Source: Gracilibacillus caseinilyticus
GTDB taxonomy: Bacteria > Bacillota > Bacilli > Bacillales > Amphibacillaceae
Reading direction: 5' to 3'
Assembly (NCBI RefSeq): GCF_022919115.1
Contig: NZ_CP095072.1
Location: 4,154,001 to 4,218,000 of the forward strand
Length of the DNA: 64,000 nt
In this document: in pieces, positions 8,919 through 19,390 of the stretch
How the letters are laid out: each line of letters opens with the position of its first letter
How positions within the stretch are numbered: position 1 is the stretch's first letter
Made by a program: the position numbers and the translations under genes
Notes under the pieces: generated by a model
Databases searched by the model: none
Told to the model about the DNA's origin: nothing
What the model saw: the letters and a program-made list of their open reading frames with translations, nothing else

Positions 8919-10079
8919 TTAACCTCTTATTGAAAATCGCAAAACTGTATCTTTAACTGTCTCTATTACATATTTTATATCAGCGTCTGTCATGCTCGGG
9001 AATAAAGGTAAACTAATTATTTCCTCATACAATGATTCAGCATTCGGACAAATACCTTTTTTATAATCCAACTCCTTATAATATGGTTGATAATATACAG
9101 GAATATAATGTACATTAACTCCAATACTTTTATTTCTTAGTTCCTCAAATATTGTTTTTCTATCAACTTTTAGTTTTTCTAATCGTAATCGAATGACATA
9201 TAAATGCCAGCTGTTACTATTAAATTCTGGTCGGTAAGGTCGTTCAACTTCAGGTATGTTAGTGAAGCCTTGATTATATTTGTTGGCTATTTCTGTTCTC
9301 CTTTTTAAAAAGTAATCTGATTTATTTATTTGACTTATTCCTAACGCTGCTTGTAAGTCTGTCATTCGATAATTGTAACCTAAAAATTGCATTTCATAAT
9401 ACCACGGACCATGATCTTCGGATAATTTTGATCTGTCTCTTGTAATTCCATGTGATCTAAAAGCTAATAGTTTTTCATAATATTCTCTATTATTAGTAGT
9501 GATAATCCCACCTTCACCTGTTGTGATGTGTTTAACTGGATGAAAACTAAACATGGTCATATCACTTATACTTCCAATTTTTCTGTTTTTATATGTCGCC
9601 CCTAGTGCATGGGCGGCATCTTCAATAATGATTAAGTCATGATTTTTAGCAATTTTGACTATCTCATCTAAATCACATGGTTGTCCCGTAAAGTCTACTG
9701 GTATAATCGCTTTGGTATAATCCGAAATATTCTTCTTTATCTCTACAGGATCAATATTATTAGTACGTTTATCAATATCAGCAAAGATAGGCGTTGCTTT
9801 TTGGTATAATATACAATTACTGCTAGCCGCAAAAGTCATTGGAGAAGTAATTACTTCATCACCTTCGTTTATACCAGCAACGTAACATGCTCCATGTAAT
9901 GCTGCTGTTCCGCTAGAGAATGCAACCGCATATTTTGCATCGACATATTTTGCAACAGAATCCTCAAATTTTTCAATAGATGGTCCAGTCGTAAGAAAAT
10001 CACCTCTTAACACAGAAATTACTGCATTAATATCTTCTTTATCTATATATTGTCGACCATAAGGTATCATATCACTCAT
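8919..10079 (-). CDS. pseC: UDP-4-amino-4,6-dideoxy-AltNAc aminotransferase PseC
   Basis: 386 residues, DegT/DnrJ/EryC1 family of PLP-dependent sugar aminotransferases. The PLP lysine is K183 in FHPVKHITTGEGG, and the pyridine-binding Asp is D154 in EDAAHALG. SSGTAALHGA (55-64) is the phosphate loop. Second step of the pathway: amination of the 4-keto sugar made by PseB. AAGGAGA lies about 12 bases before the ATG. Its position directly after pseB supports PseC over the many other family members. Confidence 0.88.
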   Translation of the reverse strand: MSDMIPYGRQYIDKEDINAVISVLRGDFLTTGPSIEKFEDSVAKYVDAKYAVAFSSGTAALHGACYVAGINEGDEVITSPMTFAASSNCILYQKATPIFADIDKRTNNIDPVEIKKNISDYTKAIIPVDFTGQPCDLDEIVKIAKNHDLIIIEDAAHALGATYKNRKIGSISDMTMFSFHPVKHITTGEGGIITTNNREYYEKLLAFRSHGITRDRSKLSEDHGPWYYEMQFLGYNYRMTDLQAALGISQINKSDYFLKRRTEIANKYNQGFTNIPEVERPYRPEFNSNSWHLYVIRLRLEKLKVDRKTIFEELRNKSIGVNVHYIPVYYQPYYKELDYKKGICPNAESLYEEIISLPLFPSMTDADIKYVIETVKDTVLRFSIRG

Positions 10080-10095
10080 TTTGCACTAATTCTCC

Positions 10096-11064
<969 letters not shown>

Positions 11065-11067
11065 TTA

Positions 11068-12894
11068 CTAACCCCTTTTCATTTCTATGTGATCAAATAA
11101 TTCATCAATGTATGGTTCTATTTCTTTAAATACTTGATCTAATTCTTTTAAAAATAAGCCAAAAGCTGATAGAAAATTAGTTGTTTTTTTATTTATATTA
11201 TTTTCAAATTTTATTGTTTTTGATTTAACCGCTAGCGTTTCAGATTGAACTCTTATCATTGGAGACAAAATTGTTAAATAGAATTTGTTATTTTTTATAT
11301 TTTTAAATTTCTTATCAAATCTTGTGAAATTTTTTTCTGTGCTTTCTGTACTTCGTTGATTACCTTCTCTAATCTTTTGAACTACACTATTTATTTCCTT
11401 TAATAACTGTTCAAACTCTCTTTTTGATCTTTTTAAATGTTCTATATTTGAACATATTTTATCGATATTATAATTCGATTCAAATTTAAACCATTCTGCA
11501 TTTACTTGTTTTTCTTTTACTAAATGATCTTTTATAACATTTTCTAATGGTAAAAAAGTAGTTCCTTCAATTTTAGCACCATTTATTGTTGTATTATAAA
11601 CTTCAACATTTGGCGTATCTTTTATATATGATTCCAATTGTTGTCTCATTCGATTGTAACCATCATTTGTCAAAATATCATTATCATTCACGTCTTTTAT
11701 CGTAAATAGCATTTCTTCACTTGTTATTTCTTTGTCATATTCTATTCCTTCTGCATATCTTACTCTATTTTGGAAAGATAAATTCTGACCTACAAGATAT
11801 ATAGTGTTAAACCCTAAAGCTGTTAACATTTGATAAGTTACTAAAGCGATAGAAGGAGCATCATAAATGAAATCTAAATGGCCATTTTCTTTGAAAAGCA
11901 AAGGTGCTAACGAATCTTGACTTGTAATCATATGAAGGAGTGGTCCTTCATAATTATCTAATGTTTCAAACCCCACCGTACTTCCAAAAATCATCGGGAT
12001 TGTATTAATCTTTCTCTCTTTTACTTTTTCAATAACTTTGTAATTATGTGCTTGTGGATCATAAGTACAAATAGCATCAGGATAAATATTATTCTCTATT
12101 AATGTGTTAATGGCTGAACCGACTGAGAAAATATATGCTAATCCGTGTTTCTTGATATGCTTCAAATTCGCTAGTTCGTAATTTAAACTTGGGCCTGCAG
12201 CTACAATAATAGCAGACTTCCCATTAAAATGATTTTTATCTACATCTTTTAAGATATTAGGTGTGTCTATCATTTTAGGTGAATTTTTAATAGCATTGAT
12301 CATCCACCTTTTTTGAAAGGAAACATTAGTGGCTAGACGACTTTTTTCACTTTTTAACGATTTGACCATTATCTCATAAAGGGCGTCTAGTTCTTCTTTA
12401 TAATGCTTTTCATAAAAAGGTAATGTAAAAATTTGTATGTTATGATTATAGGTTGCTTGCAACTTATTTATTTTATTTTCAAGATTATCTTTGGTTATAA
12501 ATGTGATTTTGGATCTACCAAATTTATCAACTAATGAAATGGTGTCTAGCATAGTAGAAAGTACATCCATTTCAGGTTCATAGATCGTAAATGATAGATT
12601 GGGATACATTTTAGTAAGTGCCTCAATATGGTATCCTAAGCCTAAACCAAATATAAGAATATGTTGTTTTTTTTCTTCCAATTCAAACCGTTCAACAATA
12701 CGATTAGCTTCAGAGATCGGATCGTATTTGCTATGTATATAATTATAACGAGAACCTAATTTAATTTTTAAAGTAGGTAAACCTTTTTTTGTATTTTCAA
12801 CTAGGACTTTGTCCGAATCGTTTATAGTGGCAATTACTTTATTCAACAATTGTCGTTGATTGATTCTTAAAAAGTTTTTGTTATCAATTAGCAT
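11068..12894 (-). CDS. maf: Maf flagellin glycosyltransferase (DUF115)
   Basis: 608 residues. The central region (about 200-400) is the DUF115/MAF_flag10 domain, with SAIIVAAGPSLNYEL and CTYDPQAHNY as the most recognisable segments. The N-terminal third is a Rossmann-like region (FGLGLGYHIEAL), and the C-terminus is a charged helical tail. Maf proteins transfer pseudaminic or legionaminic acid from the CMP donor to flagellin Ser/Thr before export. The ATG at 12894 is preferred over an upstream in-frame codon at 12918, because AAGGAAG lies nine bases away and the overlap with the upstream gene then falls to 11 bases. It sits between hag and pseB, which fits a dedicated flagellin transferase. 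Confidence 0.9.
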   Translation of the reverse strand: MLIDNKNFLRINQRQLLNKVIATINDSDKVLVENTKKGLPTLKIKLGSRYNYIHSKYDPISEANRIVERFELEEKKQHILIFGLGLGYHIEALTKMYPNLSFTIYEPEMDVLSTMLDTISLVDKFGRSKITFITKDNLENKINKLQATYNHNIQIFTLPFYEKHYKEELDALYEIMVKSLKSEKSRLATNVSFQKRWMINAIKNSPKMIDTPNILKDVDKNHFNGKSAIIVAAGPSLNYELANLKHIKKHGLAYIFSVGSAINTLIENNIYPDAICTYDPQAHNYKVIEKVKERKINTIPMIFGSTVGFETLDNYEGPLLHMITSQDSLAPLLFKENGHLDFIYDAPSIALVTYQMLTALGFNTIYLVGQNLSFQNRVRYAEGIEYDKEITSEEMLFTIKDVNDNDILTNDGYNRMRQQLESYIKDTPNVEVYNTTINGAKIEGTTFLPLENVIKDHLVKEKQVNAEWFKFESNYNIDKICSNIEHLKRSKREFEQLLKEINSVVQKIREGNQRSTESTEKNFTRFDKKFKNIKNNKFYLTILSPMIRVQSETLAVKSKTIKFENNINKKTTNFLSAFGLFLKELDQVFKEIEPYIDELFDHIEMKRG

Positions 12895-13492
12895 TTGGAC
12901 GACTTCCTTCTGAATCAATCGTATTTGTTATTAAATGTTTTAACCTCTCATACAAAGGTTTAATTTCAAAGTTAATAACATCTGCTATCAAAGTGTGATC
13001 TTGATTCTCTACACCTTCTGCCAGTTCATGCACTTGACCTTCAAGCTCATGGTAAACAGAAACATACACTTGCCAGTTAGTTGGTCTTTCCTTTAATGTA
13101 TCGATATTTACTAGCATATCTGATAGCCATTGCAGGCCATCTGTGAATTGTTTGAAGTGATGCCAATCAGCTGCAGTCGGATTATTATAAAATTGATCAA
13201 TCAGCTTTTCTAATTGAGGCAATGCATTACTAATATACTCTTCTGCTGTTATAAAAGTATCATTGATAAATTGTACTGTTGTTTTGGTAATGATTTGAAT
13301 CGTGTCGATGCGATGAAAATATTTATCAATATAACTTTCCATATTATTGTAAACTTCTTGATTATCTATTATTAAATGACTCAAAATGTGTTCTTCACCT
13401 ACATATTTATTTATATTCTCTATCACTTCTTCAGTGTTTTTTATGGCTTGACTATTGAACGAATTTTCATCATTATTTAATACAAATTTCAT
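12884..13492 (-). CDS. Hypothetical helical protein between hag and maf
   Basis: 202 residues, acidic and helical throughout, no membrane segment or signal, Trp in the middle part (DWHHFKQFTDGLQWL). I do not recognise the family. GGAGGAAC before the ATG is a good ribosome site, and a SigD-like promoter sits at 13530-13556. Its end overlaps maf by 11 bases, which implies translational coupling, so it is the first gene of the glycosylation operon. A role with Maf or flagellin (adaptor, chaperone or specificity factor) is inferred from position only. Confidence 0.7.
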   Translation of the reverse strand: MKFVLNNDENSFNSQAIKNTEEVIENINKYVGEEHILSHLIIDNQEVYNNMESYIDKYFHRIDTIQIITKTTVQFINDTFITAEEYISNALPQLEKLIDQFYNNPTAADWHHFKQFTDGLQWLSDMLVNIDTLKERPTNWQVYVSVYHELEGQVHELAEGVENQDHTLIADVINFEIKPLYERLKHLITNTIDSEGSRPNAN

Positions 13493-13529
13493 AAAAGTTC
13501 CTCCATCAATATAATTACTTATAAAAATT

Positions 13530-13556
13530 ATATCGACATTTTCACAAAATTCTTAA
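13530..13556 (-). promoter_or_regulatory. SigD-like promoter of the glycosylation operon
   Basis: On the minus strand: TTAA, 15 bases, GTCGATAT. This differs from TAAA-N15-GCCGATAT at one position in each box. It lies 37 bases before the 202-residue gene and directly after the hag terminator, so it could give separate late-class expression of the Pse/Maf genes. Confidence 0.6.
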
Positions 13557-13569
13557 TCAACAAATTAAA

Positions 13570-13598
13570 AAAAGGTTCTGGAAATACCAGAACCTTTT
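13570..13598 (-). terminator. Terminator of hag
   Basis: Perfect 12-bp stem (AAAAGGTTCTGG and complement) with a five-base loop, followed on the minus strand by a run of seven or more T. It sits eight bases after the flagellin stop codon. Confidence 0.92.
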
Positions 13599-13605
13599 AG
13601 GAAAA

Positions 13606-14442
13606 TTAACCAAGTAATTGTAATACAGCTTGTGGTTGTTGATTTGCTTGTGCTAGCATTGATTGAGATGCTTGAGAAAGGATATTTGCCTTCGTCATCT
13701 CCATCATTTCTTTTGCCATATCTACGTCACGAATACGAGATTCAGCAGCAGATAGGTTTTCAGATGAGTTATCTAAGTTTGCAATCGTATGTTCTAAACG
13801 GTTTTGAACCGCACCAAGTGCAGAACGTTGTGAAGAAACAGATTCAATTGCAGTATTAATTGTAGTAATTGCATCATCGGCACCACTTTGTGTAGCAATA
13901 GAGATAGCTGTACCACCTGAACTAATTCCTAAACCAGAAGCAGTCATATCTGAGATTTCTAATTCAATACTTTGACCTGAGTTTGCACCAATATGGAAAG
14001 TTAGACCATTTCCAGAACCAGACAAACCGCCATCTATTAATTTTTTGGTATTAAATTCAGTATTATTAGCAATTCTATCTATTTCTTCTGTTAAAGCATC
14101 AATTTCATTTTGTAATTCTTCACGATCTTGAGTTGTATTTGTATCGTTGGAAGATTGAACCGCTAATTCACGCATACGTTGTAAAATGGAATGCGTTTCT
14201 TGTAATGCACCCTCAGCAGTTTGAATTAAAGAAACACCATCTTGAGCGTTACGACTAGCTTGATCTAATCCACGAATTTGACCACGCATTTTTTCAGAGA
14301 TTGCTAGACCTGCTGCGTCATCTCCTGCACGGTTAATACGAAGACCTGAAGATAATTTCTCCATTGAAGATTGCATGTTGTTTTGGTTGATTCCTAATTG
14401 ACGATGTGTATTCATCGCTGGAATATTGTGATTAATAATCAT
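13606..14442 (-). CDS. hag: Flagellin Hag
   Basis: 278 residues with both conserved flagellin ends. The N-terminal D0/D1 region begins [17 protein letters not shown] and includes [20 protein letters not shown]. The C-terminal D1/D0 region ends in [12 protein letters not shown]. The central region is short, so the protein is mostly core and a little shorter than B. subtilis Hag (304). Several Ser/Thr residues at 150-210 are possible glycosylation sites for Maf. The open frame extends further upstream, but the ATG at 14442 matches the family start and follows AAGGAGGA. Expression is under SigD (14547-14573) and CsrA (leader hairpin). Confidence 0.97.
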   Translation of the reverse strand: MIINHNIPAMNTHRQLGINQNNMQSSMEKLSSGLRINRAGDDAAGLAISEKMRGQIRGLDQASRNAQDGVSLIQTAEGALQETHSILQRMRELAVQSSNDTNTTQDREELQNEIDALTEEIDRIANNTEFNTKKLIDGGLSGSGNGLTFHIGANSGQSIELEISDMTASGLGISSGGTAISIATQSGADDAITTINTAIESVSSQRSALGAVQNRLEHTIANLDNSSENLSAAESRIRDVDMAKEMMEMTKANILSQASQSMLAQANQQPQAVLQLLG

Positions 14443-14450
14443 AAGTATGT

Positions 14451-14489
14451 TTCCTCCTTGAGTTATATATAATTCCCACATCCTTGTGG
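14451..14489 (-). promoter_or_regulatory. CsrA-binding sites in the hag leader
   Basis: On the minus strand the leader contains CCACAAGGATGTGG (14476-14489). This is a five-pair stem presenting AGGA in the loop, and it matches the CsrA/RsmA consensus ACARGGAUGU. A second GGA lies in the ribosome-binding site AAGGAGGA (14452-14459). B. subtilis hag has the same two-site layout, where CsrA blocks initiation until FliW removes it. The site-to-start geometry is conserved here. Confidence 0.85.
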
Positions 14490-14546
14490 TTTTCGGCTAA
14501 TGCAGTGAAAGCGGCCGCCAGTCACTGGAATTAGTTCCTACTTTAT

Positions 14547-14573
14547 CTATCGGTATATGTTACTAGATGTTTA
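14547..14573 (-). promoter_or_regulatory. SigD promoter of hag
   Basis: TAAA, 15 bases, ACCGATAG on the minus strand. The -35 box is exact and the -10 box has two mismatches. The -35 overlaps the csrA stop codon. Initiation near 14540 gives a leader of about 98 bases with inverted repeats and the CsrA hairpin. Confidence 0.85.
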
Positions 14574-14801
14574 GTCTTTTTCATCATTTTTTTTAATTAA
14601 ATCAAATAAATTTGTCGAAACATTAGCAGCCTTGTTGTTCTCTTGTTGAATCGCCTGAAAAATCTCTTTTCGATGTACTTCTACATCTCTTGGTGCATTG
14701 ATACCAAGTTTAATTTGATCGCCTTCCACAGCAATAATCTTCACCTCTATATCATCACCAATTTGAATTGATTCGTTTATTTTCCGAGTTAGAATTAGCA
14801 T
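14571..14801 (-). CDS. csrA: Translational regulator CsrA
   Basis: 76 residues, the usual CsrA length, beginning [20 protein letters not shown] with the conserved [14 protein letters not shown] core that forms the RNA-binding face. CsrA is a homodimer that binds GGA in hairpin loops and represses hag translation. It starts one base after the fliW stop, with its GGAGGAG ribosome site inside the fliW end, so the two partners are translationally coupled. The hag promoter overlaps its 3' end. Confidence 0.96.
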   Translation of the reverse strand: MLILTRKINESIQIGDDIEVKIIAVEGDQIKLGINAPRDVEVHRKEIFQAIQQENNKAANVSTNLFDLIKKNDEKD

Positions 14802-14802
14802 A

Positions 14803-15246
14803 TTACTCCTCCTCTACTTTCGAGGATAGAAAGATTTGCTCTCTTGTTGAGTATTTTGATTGTTTCGTAATATATTGCTTACCGAGCTTTTCTCGCTGAT
14901 TTATAACAACAGGTGCATGTAAATTGGCAGTACTAGACGAAAGCGAATCTTTTACAGTCACAATCGTTATAACGAAAACGTCGTTCTGATCTTTTATTTC
15001 TAACTGTTCAAGCACTGTGTCATCTAACTTAAATTCATAATCTTTTATAAATAAAAATGGATTCACTACCACAAAAGCTGGATTCTCACCTTTGGACGAT
15101 TGCAACACTTGAAATAATCCATTCTCTTCAAAACTTAATAACACAAATTCTTTTTCATCAACAAATCCAGGTAATCCATTTGGAAAATGAATGATTTCAT
15201 TATCATTAATCTCTGTTTCACCAAAGTATTTCGTTGCGATTTTCAT
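14803..15246 (-). CDS. fliW: Flagellar assembly factor FliW
   Basis: 147 residues, the typical length. Motifs include [17 protein letters not shown] (about 22-38) and [15 protein letters not shown]. FliW binds either flagellin or CsrA. When flagellin is exported, free FliW sequesters CsrA and relieves repression of hag. It lies between yviE and csrA in the conserved Bacillus order. Confidence 0.94.
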   Translation of the reverse strand: MKIATKYFGETEINDNEIIHFPNGLPGFVDEKEFVLLSFEENGLFQVLQSSKGENPAFVVVNPFLFIKDYEFKLDDTVLEQLEIKDQNDVFVITIVTVKDSLSSSTANLHAPVVINQREKLGKQYITKQSKYSTREQIFLSSKVEEE

Positions 15247-15258
15247 AATTTCCCCTTT

Positions 15259-15858
15259 CTATACTTCTAATTCGAAGTTATTGCCAATATAGTTTACATT
15301 GACAACATCGATATTAATAGAGTTTTCTTGTTCTAAGTAAATATCTATACCACCTTTTTGATAGAAAAATTGATTTTTAGTAGGTTCGACATTAATGATG
15401 GGCTTGTTCGTATTTGCTTCAATGTTTACTTCTGCAGGTTGATAGTCGAATTTCACTGCGTCACCTGAAGGTATCCAGCCCATAGTAAAATGTTTCCTCA
15501 GTCGTCCACCGTTTTCCTTGGCAACTTGAGCTAGTATATTTCCACCTTTCTCAATCTTCATTAGTCTGTCACCTTGACGTCGACGTTTCTTCGATCCTTC
15601 TATTGCCGTTTGCATTGCTTCGTTTGCTAACATTTTTATAGATTTTTTGGTAGGGATAATGCCAACATCAGCTAATGCTTTGGACTGATCAATTGTTAGT
15701 TTGCCTGGTTTAGTAGTAATGTTTAATTCGGCTTTTGGTTGGCTAATTTCTTGCTTGGCGGGTCCGGAATCAATTTGTAATTGTGCGTCCATTGTTTTTA
15801 TCCCTATTATGGCTGATTGCTGCTGAATCCTGACTTGGGACAACCGCAATTTTATCAC
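15259..15858 (-). CDS. yviE: DUF6470 family protein YviE
   Basis: 199 residues, the position and size of B. subtilis yviE, between flgL and fliW. The N-terminal LRLSQVRIQQQSAIIGI and a basic patch KKRRRQGD (about 91-98) are characteristic, and the remainder is beta-rich. It is conserved in Bacillaceae flagellar loci but has no established function. There is a 121-base gap from flgL that contains a terminator-like hairpin, so transcription into yviE may restart or be attenuated here. Confidence 0.8.
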   Translation of the reverse strand: MIKLRLSQVRIQQQSAIIGIKTMDAQLQIDSGPAKQEISQPKAELNITTKPGKLTIDQSKALADVGIIPTKKSIKMLANEAMQTAIEGSKKRRRQGDRLMKIEKGGNILAQVAKENGGRLRKHFTMGWIPSGDAVKFDYQPAEVNIEANTNKPIINVEPTKNQFFYQKGGIDIYLEQENSINIDVVNVNYIGNNFELEV

Positions 15859-15947
15859 TCCCTCAAAAAAGGTATAAATACAACTTTTATCCTTGCTAAT
15901 ATGAATTAAGGTTAACGGAAGACATCTTACCGTAAGACCTATTAAAA

Positions 15948-15975
15948 AAGCCCCACCTCATAAAAGGCAAGGCTT
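15948..15975 (-). terminator. Hairpin after flgL
   Basis: On the minus strand, five bases after the flgL stop, AAGCC pairs with GGCTT around an inner GCCT/AGGT stem, followed by six T. It is likely a partial terminator between flgK-flgL and yviE-fliW-csrA. Confidence 0.6.
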
Positions 15976-15979
15976 CTCC

Positions 15980-16879
15980 TTAGCTTAAGAAATCAAGTAA
16001 TGTTGGCTGGATCACGCGAGATCCAGCGCTTAATGCTGCACGATGAACAGCTTCCTGTGAAGTCAAATTCATAATAACCTGTTCCATATCCGCATCTTCA
16101 TTCTCCGACATCATATCTTGTGCCGTCACCAATTGCGCAGAAACACGGTTTTCGATCAAATCAATTCGATTTTGACGAGCACCTAAATCGGCACGCGCAT
16201 TTACATTATTATCGATATGACCATCAATTTCTGTGATAAACTGGCTAATGTCTTTCTCACTAGCATTTTCATCCTTTAACATGTCCGCAAAATCCGTTAA
16301 ATCTTGGAACAAATCTTCCGTAAACACGCTATCAGGCTCTACATTCACTCTAATTTTAGTGCCACTAGACACTTCGATAGTTACATCATCATTGTTAATC
16401 GGATTAACAAAAGAACCATCTCCGTCTAATTGGTATGGTTCTTTACCACCATTACCTGTTGTTGCAGTACCACTGAAAATATATTTGTTGTTTACTTTTG
16501 TATTGGCAACTTCTAGCAAATGCTCTTTTAATTGCTCTACCTCTTCTGCGATATTTGCACGTTGACCTTCTTCATACGTACCATTAGAGGCTTGTACAGC
16601 TAATTCACGTAGTCGCTCCAATCCATTTTGAACTTCACTAAGTGCTGAATCAGAATTATCCATCCAGTTATGAACCTCACCGATATTACGCTCAAACTGC
16701 TCGATCTGGTTCACCTGCGTACGATAATCCATCCCCTTCATCGCGACAACGGGATCATCGGATGGGCGATTGATCTTTTTACCAGTAGATAATTGATCCA
16801 TATATTTCCCTAAGCTTTGATAACTGCTGCTTAAGTTACGAAGCATATTGTTGGATAACATACTTTGAGTTACACGCAT
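15980..16879 (-). CDS. flgL: Hook-filament junction protein FlgL (HAP3)
   Basis: 299 residues. The N-terminus MRVTQSMLSNNMLRNLSSSY and LSTGKKINRPSDDPVVAM are flagellin-like D0/D1 sequences shared with FlgL. The C-terminus ends in SRVIQPTLLDFLS. FlgL joins hook and filament together with FlgK. It starts seven bases after the flgK stop, indicating co-transcription and coupled translation. Confidence 0.95.
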   Translation of the reverse strand: MRVTQSMLSNNMLRNLSSSYQSLGKYMDQLSTGKKINRPSDDPVVAMKGMDYRTQVNQIEQFERNIGEVHNWMDNSDSALSEVQNGLERLRELAVQASNGTYEEGQRANIAEEVEQLKEHLLEVANTKVNNKYIFSGTATTGNGGKEPYQLDGDGSFVNPINNDDVTIEVSSGTKIRVNVEPDSVFTEDLFQDLTDFADMLKDENASEKDISQFITEIDGHIDNNVNARADLGARQNRIDLIENRVSAQLVTAQDMMSENEDADMEQVIMNLTSQEAVHRAALSAGSRVIQPTLLDFLS

Positions 16880-16886
16880 TTGTTAC

Positions 16887-18551
16887 TTACCTCCCTACTA
16901 AGCCCATGTTGTTAATGATTTTGTCTAACATTTCATCGACTACTGTCATATTACGGGCTGCTGCATTATAGGCATGCTGGAATTGAATCATGTTGGTCAT
17001 CTCTTCATCCAAGGATACTGAGCTGATCGATTGTCGTGATTCCTCTACTTGCTGACGCAGGATTTGGGAGTTGTTGTACATCCGGTTTGATTCTTCTGCA
17101 ACAACACCCATTTCCCCGATGATTGATTCGAAATAGCTTTTTATTGTAGCTTTATCATCTAATTGATTAGCGTCACCTGCATCATACGATAGAAAGTTCT
17201 CTACTCGTTTCGTATAAACATCTGCTAATGCAGTTGCATTACCACCGTCACCCGACGCACCAGTTGAACTTGCTGCAATCAGATCGACATCATCCAAAAT
17301 ATCCTGTGAAACGGCAATCGTATCTGCTGTTGTTCCGGTGAAAAATTCGCCACCTTGCATCGCATTTCCATCTTGATCGGTTGCTAGTGTATAACCGGTT
17401 TGATGGACGGCATTAAACTCTGTTACGAAGTGCTCCACCATTTTATCTATGTCTGCTAACATCTCATTGATTTCTCCTGCTGCTGTGCCTGTATCAGTAC
17501 CATCATAAGAAAATCCATCTAAGTAACCAGCTCCATCGATTAAGGCATTTAATTTACCTTGGACATCAAAATTGCCACCATAAATGAAGGCTTGATTGTC
17601 ATAATCAGCTGCTAGTTGTGCGGTTTGTTCTTCTACGGTTAAATCAGAATTAGGGCTGTCAAAGAAGATTGCTTTTAAGTTGTTATCATCATCAAAATCA
17701 GAAAAGATATGATTAACGGACTGATCACTGCCTAAGTCCGCTCCTGCACTTCCATCCACTAATGTGATCGGTTCGCCGTCGTCATTTTCGACATCTTCAT
17801 TGTCTGTCACTAATGTAATGGTCGCGATTCCTTGGGCAATAGGGCTTGGCTGACCAGAGCTTTTACGGTAATCAACTTTAATATCAACGTAGCTGGATAA
17901 TTCATCAACTAAGCGATCGCGTTCGTCGTATAAATCATTCGGAACATAGCCATGGGGTTCCACATTACTAATTTGACCATTAAGTTCATTGATCTGGTCA
18001 ATTAACGAGTTGATTTTGGAATTATTGACGCCAATTTCATTTTTTAAGTTAGCTCGCACATCCTCTAAGGAACTATCTACATAATTAAAAGCATCTGCTA
18101 AAGCATTTGCTCTTTCTTTCACTACTGAACGAGCACCTGAATCTTCCGGATTTACTGATAAATCTTGTAATGATTGCCAAAACTGATCATAAGCACTGGA
18201 TAAGCCCTGGTCTGTCGGCTCATTTAAAATCGATTCTAATTTTGACATCGTGTCTGCTTTTGATTCATAGAATCCTACCTTGGAATTCTCCTGGCGATAT
18301 TGCTTATCAATAAAACTGTCACGCACTCGTTCGATCGATCCTACTTCTACCCCACTACCGACTTGTCCAGGAATCTCTGGCCTGTTTCGGGATGCAGGTG
18401 GGAAAGGCGCTGTTTGTGACATATTCACTCGTTGACGCGTATAGCCTTCTGTATTAGCATTGGCAATATTATGACCAGTGGTATAAAGAGCGGACTGTTG
18501 TGTATTGAGCGCGCGCTTTGCTACTTCTAAGCCGCTAAAAGTTGATGACAT
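16887..18551 (-). CDS. flgK: Hook-associated protein FlgK (HAP1)
   Basis: 554 residues. The N-terminal signature SALYTTGHNIANANTEGYTR (about 21-40) is the flagellar rod/hook domain, and the C-terminus NNMGLVGR follows the usual heptad region (MTNMIQFQHAYNAAARNM). The middle contains acidic, Asp-rich inserts (about 220-300). GGAGGT precedes the ATG. It forms the first ring of the hook-filament junction. Confidence 0.96.
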   Translation of the reverse strand: MSSTFSGLEVAKRALNTQQSALYTTGHNIANANTEGYTRQRVNMSQTAPFPPASRNRPEIPGQVGSGVEVGSIERVRDSFIDKQYRQENSKVGFYESKADTMSKLESILNEPTDQGLSSAYDQFWQSLQDLSVNPEDSGARSVVKERANALADAFNYVDSSLEDVRANLKNEIGVNNSKINSLIDQINELNGQISNVEPHGYVPNDLYDERDRLVDELSSYVDIKVDYRKSSGQPSPIAQGIATITLVTDNEDVENDDGEPITLVDGSAGADLGSDQSVNHIFSDFDDDNNLKAIFFDSPNSDLTVEEQTAQLAADYDNQAFIYGGNFDVQGKLNALIDGAGYLDGFSYDGTDTGTAAGEINEMLADIDKMVEHFVTEFNAVHQTGYTLATDQDGNAMQGGEFFTGTTADTIAVSQDILDDVDLIAASSTGASGDGGNATALADVYTKRVENFLSYDAGDANQLDDKATIKSYFESIIGEMGVVAEESNRMYNNSQILRQQVEESRQSISSVSLDEEMTNMIQFQHAYNAAARNMTVVDEMLDKIINNMGLVGR

Positions 18552-18566
18552 GGGTTTACCTCCTGT

Positions 18567-19061
18567 TTAAGCTTTGGAATCAAATACAGAACGCTTCGAT
18601 GTTTGCGCCTGAGCTTGCTTTGATTGACCATAATTAATATTCCGTATGGATGGCTGGATCATATCCAATGTTAATTGAACAAATTGCAGTGATTGTTTGG
18701 TCAACTGCTTGTTCAACTCTTCCTGGCGTCGCAATGCTACTAAACGCTCTGCCAACTGCAGTGTTACTTCTTGTAACTGCTCCTGATCCGCTCCGGTTGT
18801 ATAATGTTCGATGATCGCTGTAACATGGACAGCTGCAGGCTCAAGCTGATGTGCTACTGCCCATTCGGCTACCGCATCGATGCGGCGTTTCTCGATCTGG
18901 TTAATCGCCTGGACATGCTTTTGTTCTGTCACTAGCAGCTTCTGCAACTCTTCCATTTTATTTGATTTTAACAGCTCTGTTTTATGCTCAGACAAATGCA
19001 AAAGGCTGTCATGTAATTCGATCAATTTATTTAAATGTTTGATGATGTGTTGAACGGACAT
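18567..19061 (-). CDS. flgN: FlgN-type export chaperone (YvyG)
   Basis: 164 residues, helical and coiled-coil, located between flgM and flgK as in B. subtilis. FlgN chaperones hold FlgK and FlgL before secretion. The sequence is poorly conserved across the family apart from the helical pattern and the early LIELHDSLLHLSEHKTELL. The assignment rests on order, size and composition. Confidence 0.85.
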   Translation of the reverse strand: MSVQHIIKHLNKLIELHDSLLHLSEHKTELLKSNKMEELQKLLVTEQKHVQAINQIEKRRIDAVAEWAVAHQLEPAAVHVTAIIEHYTTGADQEQLQEVTLQLAERLVALRRQEELNKQLTKQSLQFVQLTLDMIQPSIRNINYGQSKQAQAQTSKRSVFDSKA

Positions 19062-19091
19062 CGATTGCCTGCTCCTTTATTGTGCAATTTA

Positions 19092-19346
19092 TTAAGCTTT
19101 CCAGAAATTCAACAGTTTCTTCGCTGTTTCTTTTGGATTGGCCTGGTATTCGCCGTTATCTACTTGTTGTTTAATCTCATTAACATAGGATTGACGAGCA
19201 TCTTTCTGTTGCATTTTCAACGCTTTATCCGAAATCTCCAGTTGATCGGGTTTGAAGGACGAAGCCTTATCCTCTGCCTTTTTTTGCAATTGCTGCTGTT
19301 TTTGGTATGGATTTACATTAGTATGATTCGGTCCGTTAATTTTCAA
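19092..19346 (-). CDS. flgM: Anti-sigma-D factor FlgM
   Basis: 84 residues. It probably starts at TTG (19346), because the product MKINGPNHTNVNPYQKQQQ then aligns with the B. subtilis FlgM start, and GAGGTG sits six bases upstream. A GTG at 19355 is also in frame. The C-terminal half is amphipathic helix and binds SigD. FlgM is secreted through the finished hook, releasing SigD. A consensus SigD promoter lies upstream, so its own gene is SigD-dependent. Confidence 0.92.
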   Translation of the reverse strand: MKINGPNHTNVNPYQKQQQLQKKAEDKASSFKPDQLEISDKALKMQQKDARQSYVNEIKQQVDNGEYQANPKETAKKLLNFWKA

Positions 19347-19390
19347 GACCTTCACCTCTTTCCTACTACGAACATGTTGATTTACTATTT

